Source: Cristatella mucedo (lineage: Eukaryota; Bryozoa; Phylactolaemata; Cristatellidae). Taken from it: DNA of 64,000 nt. Numbering within the stretch: position 1 is the first letter of the stretch; each line of letters starts with the position of its first letter. Where the stretch lies: the NCBI GenBank assembly GCA_009760855.2, contig WPIO01000008.1, forward strand, positions 5,302,001 to 5,366,000, read 5' to 3'. Below, piece by piece: positions 11,523 through 19,944 of the stretch. The notes under the pieces were generated by a model. That model was not told the DNA's origin, made no database searches, and saw nothing but the letters and a program-made list of their open reading frames with translations. Made by a program: the position numbers and the translations under genes.

Positions 11523-12605
11523 CCCAAAAGCAGGACACGTCGAAACAAAATACCATAGGTGCCCTCTCTTCGCTGGCTTTGCGGAAAATGTGCTCTTGGT
11601 GTTCTGGGCGCTTATAAGTAGGCTCTCTATTAAAAACTAATTCACCTATAATCAAGTTTCGCAATAATTAATTTTTTCTTCCCTGTCAGTAGCGTCTCGT
11701 TAAGACTGAGTCTCACAATACTTTAAATGGATACCGTATTGCTTGAAGGACAGACCAAAGTGGCTGCCATCTTATTTTTAGATTCCGCCAGCTGGTGACT
11801 ATGGATGGACGTTGCAGTCTATTAATGGCCTAGCCTAAAAAGCAGATTAATGGCACGACCCCACTTGAGACCTGGCCTCGACATCAGAATGGCGAAAATT
11901 GCCAGCGTTTTCTTGGTAGCTATATGCCAAGCAGCTTCCGCTGCCAAGTGGTAATGGGAATCGAGGGATCGCAGCCACGTAGTCAATATCGGGCGGAATT
12001 GCAGGCATGCGAACCGCTAGCGCATGCACTGGCTTCAATGTGACACTTCGGTGGGGTCATTCTCAACTTGGGCGAAAAAGCCCACCCATCACGGCCCCCA
12101 ACGAACCGCGCGGGTCGACGGGGGAAGGGGAGCGCTTGCGCGTCGACGCGGCCCAAGCAGACGCCAGCGCGGGCTCGCAGCGGACGCGTCAGACGCGGAT
12201 TGGTTGGCTCCGCTCAGGCGCCACAACAAAGCGCTGCACCGCGCACGACCTCGCGCGCGCCACGCCCTACGCGCGAGGAGCCGCCGCCGCCGCCACATAC
12301 CAAAGAGCTATCCGATCCTTCGGAAAGTCGAGCCGGTCCAGACAGCCGAGGAACCACGGCAAGGCGTACTCCTTGTTTCTGGCGAAGAGTGCTATTACAA
12401 CCGTCGGCGCGAGGACAGCCGCCTCTGCGTCGCTCTCCACTGCCGCCGCCGCGGAGGGCTGCTCGGAGGCGACGGCGCTGCTGCCAGCAAAGAGTGCGGA
12501 GATGCAGGCCGCGACCGCGGCGGACACGAACCGGCCTCGAGCCATGCTGCTAGCGCTGCCTCCGTCCGCGCCTCTTGCCGCTCTCGAAATCTGTCCGAGA
12601 CTCAT
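404..12605 (-). CDS. COLGALT: Procollagen galactosyltransferase (GT25 / COLGALT family), 11 exons, 3' end outside window
   Basis: The family transfers galactose from UDP-Gal to hydroxylysine of collagen in the ER lumen, using Mn2+. Exons read on the minus strand: 12605-12301, 10371-10262, 9498-9383, 9158-9094, 8589-8520, 8372-8165, 7070-6951, 6851-6775, 6315-6209, 3333-3259 and 461-404. They total 1311 nt (437 codons), every junction is GT..AG and phases agree throughout. Visible landmarks are a hydrophobic N-terminus, the [13 protein letters not shown] block, TDHN, a DxD-type motif LDCDAF (D180/D182), YSNFW, FPVPMVH, DDII, the second-domain start IYFINLDRR, and [10 protein letters not shown]. 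Known family members are roughly 600 residues, so the C-terminal third (second DDD motif, ER-retention tail) lies beyond position 1. The retained DxD argues for an active enzyme and against the inactive paralogue CERCAM. Introns hold LINE and SINE pieces. Confidence 0.93.
1893..2616 (+). mobile_element. LINE family 1 copy E, young 3' fragment in COLGALT intron 10
   Basis: Encodes the element's C-terminal region ([19 protein letters not shown]) and is almost identical to the end of copy B, including shared unusual positions in the 3' UTR. One early stop (CGCTGATC for CGCTTTTC) near 2185 breaks it. TATAC at 1888-1892 and 2617-2621 is the likely target-site duplication. Antisense to the host gene. 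Confidence 0.9.
3147..3176 (+). repeat. (GGGA)n run with G-quadruplex potential
   Basis: Six or more GGGA units followed by GGGGGCGGGG, in COLGALT intron 10 about 80 bp downstream (minus strand) of exon 10. Confidence 0.85.
3259..3333 (-). CDS. COLGALT: COLGALT exon 10
   Basis: Acceptor GTTTCGAG after a pyrimidine tract, donor GTGAGG; phase 2 on both sides. Encodes [20 protein letters not shown] then PYHK. It fits the family segment between AVDG and the (S)RPL.GEIGC block. A 34-bp near copy of its first half occurs at 3767-3800 in the upstream intron. Confidence 0.88.
3767..3800 (-). pseudogene. Partial duplicate of COLGALT exon 10 within intron 9
   Basis: These 34 bases repeat 3297-3330 with one mismatch. 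On the coding strand the mismatch turns an AGC (Ser) codon into CGC (Arg). No AG acceptor lies in front and the downstream half of the exon is absent, so it cannot act as a mutually exclusive exon as it stands. It is probably a local duplication remnant. Confidence 0.7.
4905..4950 (-). mobile_element. LINE/SINE 3'-tail remnant
   Basis: AGCGCCCTCAGAGAACTTCG is the reverse complement of the LINE stem-loop region; little else is recognisable. Confidence 0.5.
5560..5838 (+). mobile_element. LINE family 2, 3' fragment with (ACATT)n tail
   Basis: Matches 17640-17940 in its final part, including the ACCGAAAGCCGCTTAGGC stretch, and ends GAGATACATTACATTACATT. Lies in COLGALT intron 9. Confidence 0.8.
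6209..6315 (-). CDS. COLGALT: COLGALT exon 9: start of the GT25 domain
   Basis: Acceptor TTTCGCAG, donor GTAGTT; phase 0 in, phase 2 out. Encodes [20 protein letters not shown] and ends FPAVDG. INL.RR.DR...M is the hallmark start of glycosyltransferase family 25 domains. Confidence 0.92.
6427..6611 (+). mobile_element. LINE family 1, 3' UTR fragment
   Basis: Carries GTGCTTATGCGTGCTGACAC and the stem-loop with arms GCGCC/GGCGC, then TTATTATTG. Divergent subfamily with GCTATAAAA after the stem. Confidence 0.85.
6775..6851 (-). CDS. COLGALT: COLGALT exon 8 (linker between the two glycosyltransferase domains)
   Basis: Acceptor TTTTGCAAG, donor GTGCGT; phase 1 in, phase 0 out. Encodes [20 protein letters not shown] then LGFDE. 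The K(L/M)GFDE ending is typical immediately before the second domain of this family. Confidence 0.88.
6951..7070 (-). CDS. COLGALT: COLGALT exon 7
   Basis: Acceptor TCATCGTAG, donor GTTAGG; phase 1 on both sides. Encodes [17 protein letters not shown] and an acidic helix ending KFLKLHAI, aligning by position with the family segment after DDII. Recognised by exact phase fit between exons 6 and 8 and by the FFGLLP motif. Confidence 0.85.
7927..8095 (-). mobile_element. LINE family 1, 3' fragment in COLGALT intron 6
   Basis: Reverse complement of the LINE 3' end; the stem-loop is damaged by a small deletion (CCCTCAGAACTCAATG). Confidence 0.85.
8165..8372 (-). CDS. COLGALT: COLGALT exon 6 (FPVPMVHS ... 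DDII)
   Basis: Acceptor CTTTTCCAG, donor GTTGGT; phase 0 in, phase 1 out. Residues 223-291 include GDYLDI, the nearly invariant [12 protein letters not shown] and [14 protein letters not shown]. The largest exon after exon 1. Confidence 0.93.
8520..8589 (-). CDS. COLGALT: COLGALT exon 5 (APML...YSNFW)
   Basis: Acceptor GTCGTTAAG (weak pyrimidine tract), donor GTGAGT; enters at phase 2, leaves at phase 0. Encodes [20 protein letters not shown], residues 200-222, including the YSNFW signature. NTT is a possible N-glycosylation sequon. Confidence 0.9.
8691..8765. repeat. Minisatellite, unit about 21 bp (GCATGCAGCAGTGGGGG)
   Basis: Three to four imperfect units after a run of nine G, within COLGALT intron 4. 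Confidence 0.75.
9094..9158 (-). CDS. COLGALT: COLGALT exon 4 carrying the DxD motif
   Basis: Acceptor GATTCCAG, donor GTATTC; leaves at phase 2. Encodes [21 protein letters not shown]180 and D182 occupy the position of the metal and UDP-sugar binding DxD of the first glycosyltransferase domain. Only 65 nt long. Confidence 0.9.
9383..9498 (-). CDS. COLGALT: COLGALT exon 3 (YPDELGP...HW block)
   Basis: Acceptor CCTCCTGCAG, donor GTACGG; enters at phase 1, leaves at phase 0. Encodes [15 protein letters not shown] followed by a helix ending SADYLF, residues 140-177. It corresponds to the YPDEIGP.HW block preceding the DxD loop in known family members. Confidence 0.92.
10262..10371 (-). CDS. COLGALT: COLGALT exon 2 (TDHN block)
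   Basis: Acceptor TTCGCAG, donor GTAAGG; enters at phase 2, completing Trp102, and leaves at phase 1. Encodes [17 protein letters not shown] and a YHSI segment, matching the family's ATDHN...EW block. A perfect 21-bp inverted repeat (10465-10516) lies about 94 nt upstream of the acceptor within intron 1. Confidence 0.9.
10465..10516. repeat. Perfect 21-bp inverted repeat with 10-nt loop
   Basis: Arms 10465-10485 and 10496-10516 are exact reverse complements. In COLGALT intron 1, about 94 nt before the exon 2 acceptor. Confidence 0.9.
10695..10826 (+). mobile_element. LINE family 2 tail fragment (divergent)
   Basis: ACCGAAAGCCTCTTCGGCTT, AACATCCACTTGGTC and GGAGATACATTT follow the order of the family 2 3' end. 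Confidence 0.55.
11319..11475 (+). mobile_element. SINE S1 copy
   Basis: tRNA-like B box (GGTCGTGGGTTCGATTCC), then the shared body (TTTATCGCCACTACAAGCGG, TGGTGATAGCCGTAAAGGCT) and tail (GCTATACAAAAAGAGGCTGT). Followed by (TA)n. Confidence 0.75.
11483..11522. repeat. (TA)n microsatellite
   Basis: About 40 bp of alternating AT after the S1 SINE, in COLGALT intron 1. Confidence 0.9.
12301..12605 (-). CDS. COLGALT: COLGALT exon 1: signal peptide and start of first glycosyltransferase domain
   Basis: Encodes residues 1-101 plus two bases of Trp102, ending at a GTATGT donor. The first Met after an in-frame TGA is at 12605. A second Met at 12545 begins a classic signal peptide (MARGRF followed by an Ala/Val-rich stretch ending AVAS) and may be the true start. 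The domain opens with the [19 protein letters not shown] block, followed by LDRLDF. Strongly GC-rich, unlike the later exons. Confidence 0.9.
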
Positions 12606-14226
12606 CGGGCGGATATAATGCTCATTCGGCGCTCAACGCGAACTCATGCGTGGACAGAGGCAGGAGCGTATGGGGGAAGGAATAGTTACGGTACACTGCA
12701 ATCATGCTTTGCATCTCGACTGCTTGCACCATTAGCTAGCAATGAGGACGACTTTGAGGCAACCCTCCTATGCTACTTATCGCTCGCTGGTCGCCGGCGG
12801 CTATGTAAGCTATACTCATACTAGCCGATGCGAGCGCAGTTGTTCAGAGCGTCGCGAACCCCCCCCCCGCGAAGCAATGCTTTCGATCGGTTTTCCGGCT
12901 TCGCAAATTGGCGGGCAACTCGCTACGGGTGGAAGAAAGCCGCATAATCAATGCCTCCGCTAACGAAAATACCTTTTTGCATAGAACGAAGCGACGCAGT
13001 CTAAAAATTGTAACGGAATGCCTACCAACAGCATGTGGCCACTGGCAACTTCCGGCGGGTTTGGTGGCGCTTGAAGTGCGTCTAAAAATAAAAAAAAACT
13101 ATCAACGGAAAACAATAACATGGCTAGCAGATTCCTATTAAGCGCAGGCAGGCCGACCGATTGTTTAGCACGTATGAGACGGCCTTCTGACGACAGTGAT
13201 CGATCAGCCATGGAATCGAGTCGCAGTTACGCGGTCGAGGCTCGTGACGGACGTGACGTAATTTCGCTGGCCGATATCGCTCGCACTGTCGTAAAAGTGG
13301 CGCAAAAGGGTAACTTATGCACTTCGCTCGAGTGAGCGGACCGATTACGACGAACCCGTTACGTTACAGCCCGCGGTCCGTTGCGAGAGCGTGTACCGCT
13401 TAAGCTTAAGCCAAACTTTGGCCAGAAATCGATGTAAATTCTGCCGGGCGTCGTCGAAAGTAATCACGAAGCGTCGGACTACGGTCAGCATATCAGCAGC
13501 GCGTATTGCGCCTGCGACTCGCGCGGGAAATTCGTCAGGCTTCGGCGCGGACTAGCGCACGCTGCGTGCACTGTCCTTGTGGTGAAAGGCTTACGTTCTA
13601 TAGCCGCAGCAAGGCTTTGAGGGGAGCGCGGCTTCGGAGAAGGAGAGGCGAGACGAGCTTTGAGACGAGCACTTCCGTCGGGATTTACTGGAATTCGGAC
13701 GCCGCTACCAAGGACAGTAGACAGTGGAGCGGGAACAAGATTGGTGGCTGAATTTAAGGGGGGCTGATTCGTGAAAGAAATTCACAATATAGTCGTAAAT
13801 CTCGAGCGAGAGAGAAAGAGAGAAAATCGGTGCATCTTCTATAATCATTTTTGTACAGCTTTAGTGATGCGTACATGTGCATTAGTCTTCGTCGCAACGG
13901 ATGCGATGTACAGAAGAAGCTACGGCGCGTTCGTAAGCGATGCACTTGAATGATAGAGACGAGTCGCGCGATATTCGGTAATGCTTTCTTTTCGTGTAAC
14001 TCGTTAGCCAAACGACGTCAATTAATTCGTTTCCTCATTGGAAATGGTGGCGTTAAAAATATATATATATATTGCTGCACTGGTCGTACCAGCAAAGTTT
14101 GCGGAAACTAATTGCTATTGTTCCGTACTTTTGAGGCATAAGAAACTTAGTACATAAAAACTACTGCCCCGGAACAAAAATCGTGTTACATGCATGGAAA
14201 TGAAGTCTGCTAGCTATCTTGTTCTC

Positions 14227-14333
14227 ACCGAAAGCTACTTAGGCTTTTAGTGCAATATTGTAAACTCTTCAGCATAACATCTACTTAGTCATTTTGGCTT
14301 GGGGAAGTTACAATCGGAGATGCATTACACTTT
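14227..14333 (+). mobile_element. LINE family 2 tail fragment (divergent)
   Basis: CACCGAAAGCTACTTAGGCT, AACATCTACTTAGTC and GGAGATGCATTACA match the family 2 end in order. Confidence 0.55.
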
Positions 14334-14512
14334 TTATCCAAACCAAAAGTAACTTGCGTGAAGTAGCAGTTGATAAATTATTCGCCCGCCGAAATCGCCA
14401 GGCGTCCGGTTGAGAAGCGTCGCCGCTGGCATCGACGTGTGGGGCGAGCGCGCGACTGGCGTTTAGCGCGGCACATAATTTGAGAGCTGACCCAACGTGC
14501 TGGCGCCGACAA

Positions 14513-14563
14513 CGTCGAAATGGCACCGGACATGTGCCTCGGATAACCGGTGCCATTTCGACG
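14513..14563. repeat. Perfect 17-bp inverted repeat with 17-nt loop
   Basis: CGTCGAAATGGCACCGG at 14513-14529 and its exact reverse complement at 14547-14563. Confidence 0.9.
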
Positions 14564-14629
14564 GTGCACAAGCCGCACGCTCAGCGCGAAATCCACCAAT
14601 CATCCAACAATGCTTTCTCTACAGAATAG

Positions 14630-14700
14630 GTGAAGTGTCTAGAAAGAGAGCTAGTCCTCCAAGGGTTCTATACGAATGTATTATTACTATTATTATTCAA
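14630..14700 (+). mobile_element. SINE/LINE 3'-tail remnant
   Basis: GTGTCTAGAAAGAGAG, then CTATACGAATG and TTATTACTATTATTATTC: the degenerate end of the LINE/S2 tail type. Confidence 0.5.
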
Positions 14701-14847
14701 TGAAGGTAGGATTTGCTGCGAACAGCTCCTCGCTCGGAGCTCATCGGAGCTGCTGTGGCGAGCGTCAGGTGTCAAATTTGATGCATGCCACCCAGGCGTC
14801 CCCAGTCGTCAAGCTTGGTAGTGAAAGGATCCGCCAGATTACTTCCG

Positions 14848-14878
14848 CCGCGCTCGCCTGGAGCGAAGGCGAGCGCGG
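14848..14878. repeat. Perfect 12-bp inverted repeat with 7-nt loop
   Basis: CCGCGCTCGCCT at 14848-14859 pairs with 14867-14878. Confidence 0.85.
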
Positions 14879-15265
14879 AAGCGGGCGGTGTAGGGAGGAT
14901 GGCGGCAGCGGACGCCCACGCTTTCGTGAGCGTCCTTTTGAATCGAGCGTGTTCTCCACCCCTTAGAAGGAATTATGTCTACCCCTTGTAGTAAGTAGCT
15001 AAGTGTATGTGCAGGCGGACTTAAAGTACACTTTACACGAGTAAATTGCGATACACTACTCGAAAGATATTGAACATGTGGCATTGACGCTGCTGGCGGC
15101 GACGTCAACAAATCACACGTCAAAAAGTCCTCGGCCGCTCGCGCGCTTAGAAGCTTGTTGCTGAGTTATTCCGCGCACGCCGACGCCGCGCGTGAGCTGG
15201 CTCTCGTTGCGGCAATACATTTTATGGGCATTTCCTCGCGTCCGCATCCGCTCGTATCGACCGTG

Positions 15266-15275
15266 CATATAAAAA
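15266..15275 (+). promoter_or_regulatory. TATA-box-like element
   Basis: CATATAAAAAGG sits in GC-rich DNA, the spacing context expected of a TATA core promoter with a start near 15297. No convincing gene begins downstream; the 160-codon ORF at 15465-15947 (plus) is unrecognised. Confidence 0.25.
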
Positions 15276-15962
15276 GGCTCCAGACTCGCCCGCGAGTGCG
15301 CCATCGTTGCCGACGGCCGCGACGGCCACCAACGGAGCGCACTTTAAGTAGTTGAGCAATATCGTCCGGTCGCACGAAAGCAAGCCAAGAAGGAGCCGAC
15401 TGCGATGCAAAACAAGACGTCCCAAGCGACCTTAAAAGTTTCATTGCAAAGCGTGTCGTAGTAAATGATCGCTCGGACGCCGGCCGTCGCGGGCTGGCGG
15501 CTCGCTCGCACCGGCGCCGGCAGACGCCCGAGGCTCGTCGGCAACGCTGACGCTGCGAAGGTGAAGGTTGAGAAACAATGCGGACGCTGCGAAGGTGACG
15601 GGACATACAGCACGCAGTGGGCAGCCGTTTTTCCTTGCAAGGAGAGTCAAACTGTCACAATAAGCTCCCAGAAACTTGTCGGGCGATCGAAAAAGGACGC
15701 GCGTGCTCGCGCGTGCATTCCGAGAGAGCCCCAAGAAGCCGAGAACGAGCGCGCGCGCGCGGCAGCTCCACTGAGCGTCCAAGAGCACTCCTCTGACGTC
15801 GCTGCGGCCAAAGCGTCCAGAGTAGACTGCGTCCGCTTGCGTCTTGACGCACCAAAAATGACCGGATCAGACTCTAACGCGCGCAGGCAGGCGCAGACGG
15901 CGAGAGAAGAAGGATCCACAGCACCCCGCAGCTTCAAGCAAGACTAAGTAGGCTAAGCGAAC

Positions 15963-16116
15963 GGTAGCAAAGCGAAGCGAAGCAGTCAGTAGCAAAGCAG
16001 TCGGTAGCAAAGCAGTCGGCAGCAAAGCAGTCAGTAGCCAAGCAGCCGATAGCAAAGCTGTCGGTAGCAAGGCAGCCGGTAGCAAAGCTGTCGGTAGCAA
16101 GGCAGCCGGTAGCAAG
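15963..16116. repeat. 15-bp tandem repeat (AGCAGTCGGTAGCAA type)
   Basis: About ten units with alternating variants (GCAGTCGG, GCTGTCGG, GCAGCCGG). The period is a multiple of three, so several frames stay open on both strands and produce pentapeptide-like ORFs that are probably artefacts. Confidence 0.85.
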
Positions 16117-16313
16117 GCCCGCGCTTCCGACGTTGCGCGAGCGCCATGCCGGTGCAGCTGCAGCTGCACCAGTCCCAGCAATCGTCCGGCGTCTTGCATG
16201 TAGCCGCGATGACGCCCGCTCGCGACGGCGCCATCGCCGGCGCCGAGTCGGCTCGAGCCCGCCGCGGCCGGCCGATTGGCCGCAGGCGGCGGCTGCCCGA
16301 AGGCCGCTGCCAG

Positions 16314-16622
16314 CTAGCGCCGGCCGTACATGAACTTCGATCTCTTCCTCGTCCCGTCCCCGTCCGCAGCAGCGCCGTTGAGCGTGTCCGACGGCAGCGC
16401 GCCGGCTTCGCTGCCTGCGCCTCGCTCCCAATCGGAGTCTTCGCCGAGCTCGTCGAGTATGGCCATCGTGAGAAGCTTCGCTCTCGCGTCCCCGCCGAGC
16501 CGGGCGCGCGAGAATACTTCTGCCAAGGCCGCGGCTTCCCGCCGCGAGCTGCGGGCCGCCGTTCCGTGGTAGCTCGACTCGCCAAACCAAGGATTTCCGG
16601 CTTCGGACGGCTCCATAGAGAC
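16314..16622 (-). CDS. Candidate terminal exon of a secreted peptide precursor (ends KR-SKFMY-G-RR-stop)
   Basis: A good acceptor (TTTATTTCATCAG at 16635-16623) is followed by 102 in-frame codons and TAG. The product is acidic and Ala/Ser/Gly-rich with basic sites (SSRR, RKR). It ends TRKRSKFMYGRR: a dibasic site, a five-residue sequence, an amidation glycine and a dibasic site right before the stop. That is the architecture of an amidated neuropeptide precursor. No known family is recognised, there is no signal peptide in this exon, and GC-rich DNA gives chance open frames (another frame is also open here). A signal-peptide-like ORF lies upstream on the same strand at 19944. Confidence 0.3.
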   Translation of the reverse strand, partial: VSMEPSEAGNPWFGESSYHGTAARSSRREAAALAEVFSRARLGGDARAKLLTMAILDELGEDSDWERGAGSEAGALPSDTLNGAAADGDGTRKRSKFMYGRR

Positions 16623-16823
16623 CTGATGAAATAAAGGTGGCGGCTGCGAGAGACCGGCCGCACAAAAAGAGCATTCCGTTGGCTCGCCTGGCGGCCGCGA
16701 TGGCGCCTTTTCGAGAGCTGCAGCTGATTTCAATTTGAACAATTATTACAATTTGCAAGAGTGGCGGATTATAACCGCACTAACAAAAGTGCTGGAGCGC
16801 ACGCTTGAACGAAGCCACGAGCT

Positions 16824-17043
<220 letters not shown>

Positions 17044-17251
17044 AGATGTCAACGCGGCGCATTCGACCTCATAAGATGTTGGCTAATTTGGTCATCATGG
17101 AAGCTCAGCGAATGATTCTGGCACCACGCGGACGCTCGCAGTTCCCAATTTTTCGCACTAAATCGCTGCCGCCGAAGAGGATCGAGCTAAAAAATTAAAT
17201 TGACTCATGCGTTACCAAGCAGCCTCCTCGCTGAGGCACGCGAAAGATACC

Positions 17252-17462
17252 TTTGATGTTCTTTATATGCTTGTGCGTGCTGACTCTGTGCATTCTGCCA
17301 CTAACCACATTTAAATTGCTGATACTGTGCATGTCGCCCTAACCATGTTATACTAGTTGATATTGTGCATATTACCACAAATCACTTGTTCATGCTTTTT
17401 TCTTCACCGAACATGCCAAGTGCTTAGAAAGAGATTAAGTTCTCCGTTGGTGCTATACAATG
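17252..17462 (+). mobile_element. LINE family 1, 3' UTR fragment
   Basis: GTGCGTGCTGACTCTGTGCA onward and the stem-loop with G-U compatible arms (AGTGCT/GGTGCT), followed by GCTATACAATGG. Confidence 0.8.
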
Positions 17463-17465
17463 GTA

Positions 17466-17940
17466 TAGCAAATTTCTAACGCTGACCCACAAGGCCCGCC
17501 ACGGTTTGACTCCTCCATACCTAGCTGAACTGCTGCACCAGTTTCAGCTTCTTCGCGCCCTCAGGTCCTGTATGGACAATACATTAGCTGTTCCATTCCA
17601 CCGCTTAAAGACCGTTAGCGACAGAAGCTTTAGCTCTGCAGGTCCTAGACTGTGGAACTCGCTTCCAAATTCTTACGAAACGACAACTACTTTCTTGCTG
17701 CCGACTATGCCTCATCCTTTCCAGCGGTCCTGAGCTGCTCCTACCTCAAATGCTCTCCTGACTCTGCTATGATTCTCACTTTCTCTTTGTTGCGTGAGAC
17801 GAAGTCTGTTGGTTACCGAATGCGTACCGAAAGCCGCTTAGGCTGTGAGTGCGCTATGAAAAACTCTCCTGCGTAACACCCGCGTAGTCTTTATGGCTTA
17901 GTGAAGTTACAGACGGAGATACATTAGATTACATTGCTAT
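17466..17940 (+). mobile_element. LINE family 2, C-terminal ORF and (ACATT)n-type tail
   Basis: Residual coding from 17506: PPYLAELLHQF, RALRSCMDNTLAVP and SDRSFSSAGPRLWNSLPNS, the C-terminal block seen in L2/CR1-type pol proteins. Ends GGAGATACATTAGATTACATT. Confidence 0.85.
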
Positions 17941-18010
17941 TATTATAGTTATATATAAATGGCTGTGGTGAAGCTATACATAAATAAATATATAACGATA
18001 TAATTTTTTC

Positions 18011-19032
18011 TCTCAACTCACTTGCTGCATGTATTGATGACATCCACACATGAATGGCAGCATATTTTCTACAACTAAACGATGATAAAACTAACTTACT
18101 AGTCATGGGCAAACCCAGTGTGATTCAGAAATTGGAAAAGCTGAAGCTCAAAAATGGCTCTGCCAGCATATCTCCTGTTAAATCAGCTCGAAATCTAGGT
18201 GTCATATTCAAAAGCGACCTCTCGTTAGACGACCATATCAGCTCCACAGTCAAATCAGCCTATTTTCAGCTTCATAACATTGCTAAAATTTGGGCTTGCT
18301 TAGATAAGGATACCACGTCCAAGTTGGTCCATGCATTCGTGACATCACGTCTCTATTTCTGCAACCCACTGCTTACTGGCCTACCAGCAAGTGCCATCAG
18401 GCGATTGCAGCTGGTGCAAAACTCTGCAGTCAGGCTTGTCTGTCGTGAGCGTTGAAGTTGCCACATCATACCACTTCTCGCCGACATGCACTGGCTACCA
18501 GTCAAGCAACGGATTGACTTCAATGTTTTGTCGCTCACTTTTAGGTCACTCCATTCTTTGGCTCCAGCCTATCTCTCAGATATACTCCCACCATCAGGCC
18601 ATGCATCGTACCACCTGCTTTTCGGAATCCAACAGTCTAGAAATACCTCGTAAAAACCTCAAATCATTTGGAGACCGTGCATTTAGTTCGTATGCTCCCA
18701 AAGCCTGGAACTGCCTCCCGACCTGCGTCAGAACATCCCCTGACCTGACCACACTTAAAAGGAACTTAAAAACACCTATTTAGGACAGCATTTATTGGGT
18801 CCCTGTGATTCGTCCTTCATGTGCTTATGCGTGCTGACCCTGTGCATGCTGCCACTTACCACATTTGCATGCTGACCCTGTGCATGTCATCCCTAACCAT
18901 GGTATTCATTTTGTTTGTTTATCAAGAATGATTTTACTCACCATTCAATTGCATTTCCCTTTGCAGCAAATGTTAAAGCGCCTAGAAAGAGATTGATTTC
19001 TTTGAGGGCGCTTTATCAAGTGCATTATTATA
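18011..19032 (+). mobile_element. LINE family 1 fragment (late RT to 3' end)
   Basis: Begins in the SLAAC.DDI..W segment and continues through LGVIFKSDLSLDDHISSTVK and [19 protein letters not shown] to the stem-loop and ATTATTATA. Stop and frame changes near 18455. Confidence 0.92.
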
Positions 19033-19035
19033 AGC

Positions 19036-19168
19036 TGATTTGGTCCAGCGATTAAGGTGCTCGCCCCGACCAAGGCCTGACTGAGGTCGTGGGCTCAAAC
19101 CCCGAGGCATATGTGAAGCATCTGAATAGAGATTAAGTTCTCTTGGGGTGGCATACGAATGAATTGTA
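19036..19168 (+). mobile_element. SINE S2 copy abutting a LINE tail
   Basis: tRNA-like A box (TGGTCCAGCGATTAAGG), B box (GTCGTGGGCTCAAACCCC), then AGAGATTAAGTTCTCT and GGCATACGAATG. It starts four bases after the ATT tail of the LINE at 18011-19032. Confidence 0.75.
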
Positions 19169-19452
19169 TTTTATTTAAATATTCCGTCCACCGCCATGCA
19201 AAATGCAGAAAATGCGTACTCCGGTGAAATCGCCCGGGCAAGGGCTTGTCGCTTTTTTGTGTGCGCGGAGGCGAGGAAATGTTCCCACCTGTCGCAGGAC
19301 CTTTTGTCGCGAATGTTTGGAAAAACCACAGGCGCTTTCGCATTGCACGCGTCGCCGGGCGCGTGGCGCGCGAGCGAACGCCCACGACACCGCGACGACA
19401 ATTTTTGGCACGAGCACAAGTGAGCGGTCCGATCGACGCAGTCGATGAGATG

Positions 19453-19613
19453 AACAAGACTTTGAGAGATAAGTCGAATAAGACTCTGAGAGATAAGACG
19501 AATAAGACTCTGAGAGATAAGACGAATAAGACTATGAGAGATAAGACGATACGACTCTGAGGAATAAGACGAATAGGAATCTGAGAGATTAGACGATAAG
19601 ACTCTGAGAGACG
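19453..19613 (+). repeat. 24-bp tandem repeat, seven units decaying towards the 3' end
   Basis: Units of AATAAGACTCTGAGAGATAA plus AACG-type ends. The period is a multiple of three; one plus frame reads NKTLRDKT repeatedly inside an otherwise unconvincing ORF (19246-19560). Confidence 0.85.
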
Positions 19614-19662
19614 GCAGCTACTTTGTCGCTCCTAAGAGTCTGCCGTCGCATCAAGCAACAGG

Positions 19663-19944
19663 TCAACAAGGGCACCGGTAAGCGGCCGCATTTAATAGTA
19701 TTTTTGTAGAAGAGCTTGGTGCTTCTGGCAGCCAACGCGGACTAGGCATGCTTTTTTCCTCGAGAGAGCGTGGAGACGCATGGCTGCGGCGGCGTCCTCG
19801 GCACCGGCCGCCGCGTCGCGGCGATGCGCTTGCACCGGCTGCATGCGAGCGCGACGCGGCGACGGCGCTGAGGCTACGCACCCCACTGACTGCGACGACG
19901 ATGGCGACGCTGGCGGCGAGGATTAGCGTTGCTGTCGAAAGCAT
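19663..19944 (-). CDS. Small ORF with signal-peptide-like N-terminus, uncertain
   Basis: From the Met at 19944 the product begins MLSTATLILAASVAIVVAVS, a convincing hydrophobic signal sequence, then becomes Ser/Arg/Ala-rich and ends at TGA. The frame is open upstream to a Met at 20013. A possible GTGCGT donor follows the hydrophobic stretch. It may be a first exon of a secreted product, or a chance ORF in GC-rich DNA. Confidence 0.2.
   Translation of the reverse strand: MLSTATLILAASVAIVVAVSGVRSLSAVAASRSHAAGASASPRRGGRCRGRRRSHASPRSLEEKSMPSPRWLPEAPSSSTKILLNAAAYRCPC

Larger units (their letters stand above)
12606..16313. other. Unassigned GC-variable region upstream of COLGALT
   Basis: No supportable exon. 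Holds two inverted repeats, a LINE family 2 tail remnant, a SINE/LINE tail near 14630-14700, a TATA-like site and a 15-bp tandem repeat. The first few hundred bases probably include the COLGALT promoter. Confidence 0.5.

Noticed and set aside
12007..12824. Plus-strand ORFs of 161-266 codons
   Set aside because: They are GC-rich shadows antisense to COLGALT exon 1.
15934..16758. Pentapeptide-repeat protein on the minus strand
   Set aside because: The repeat arises from a 15-bp minisatellite open in several frames; it lacks the A(D/N)LXX pattern and a plausible start.
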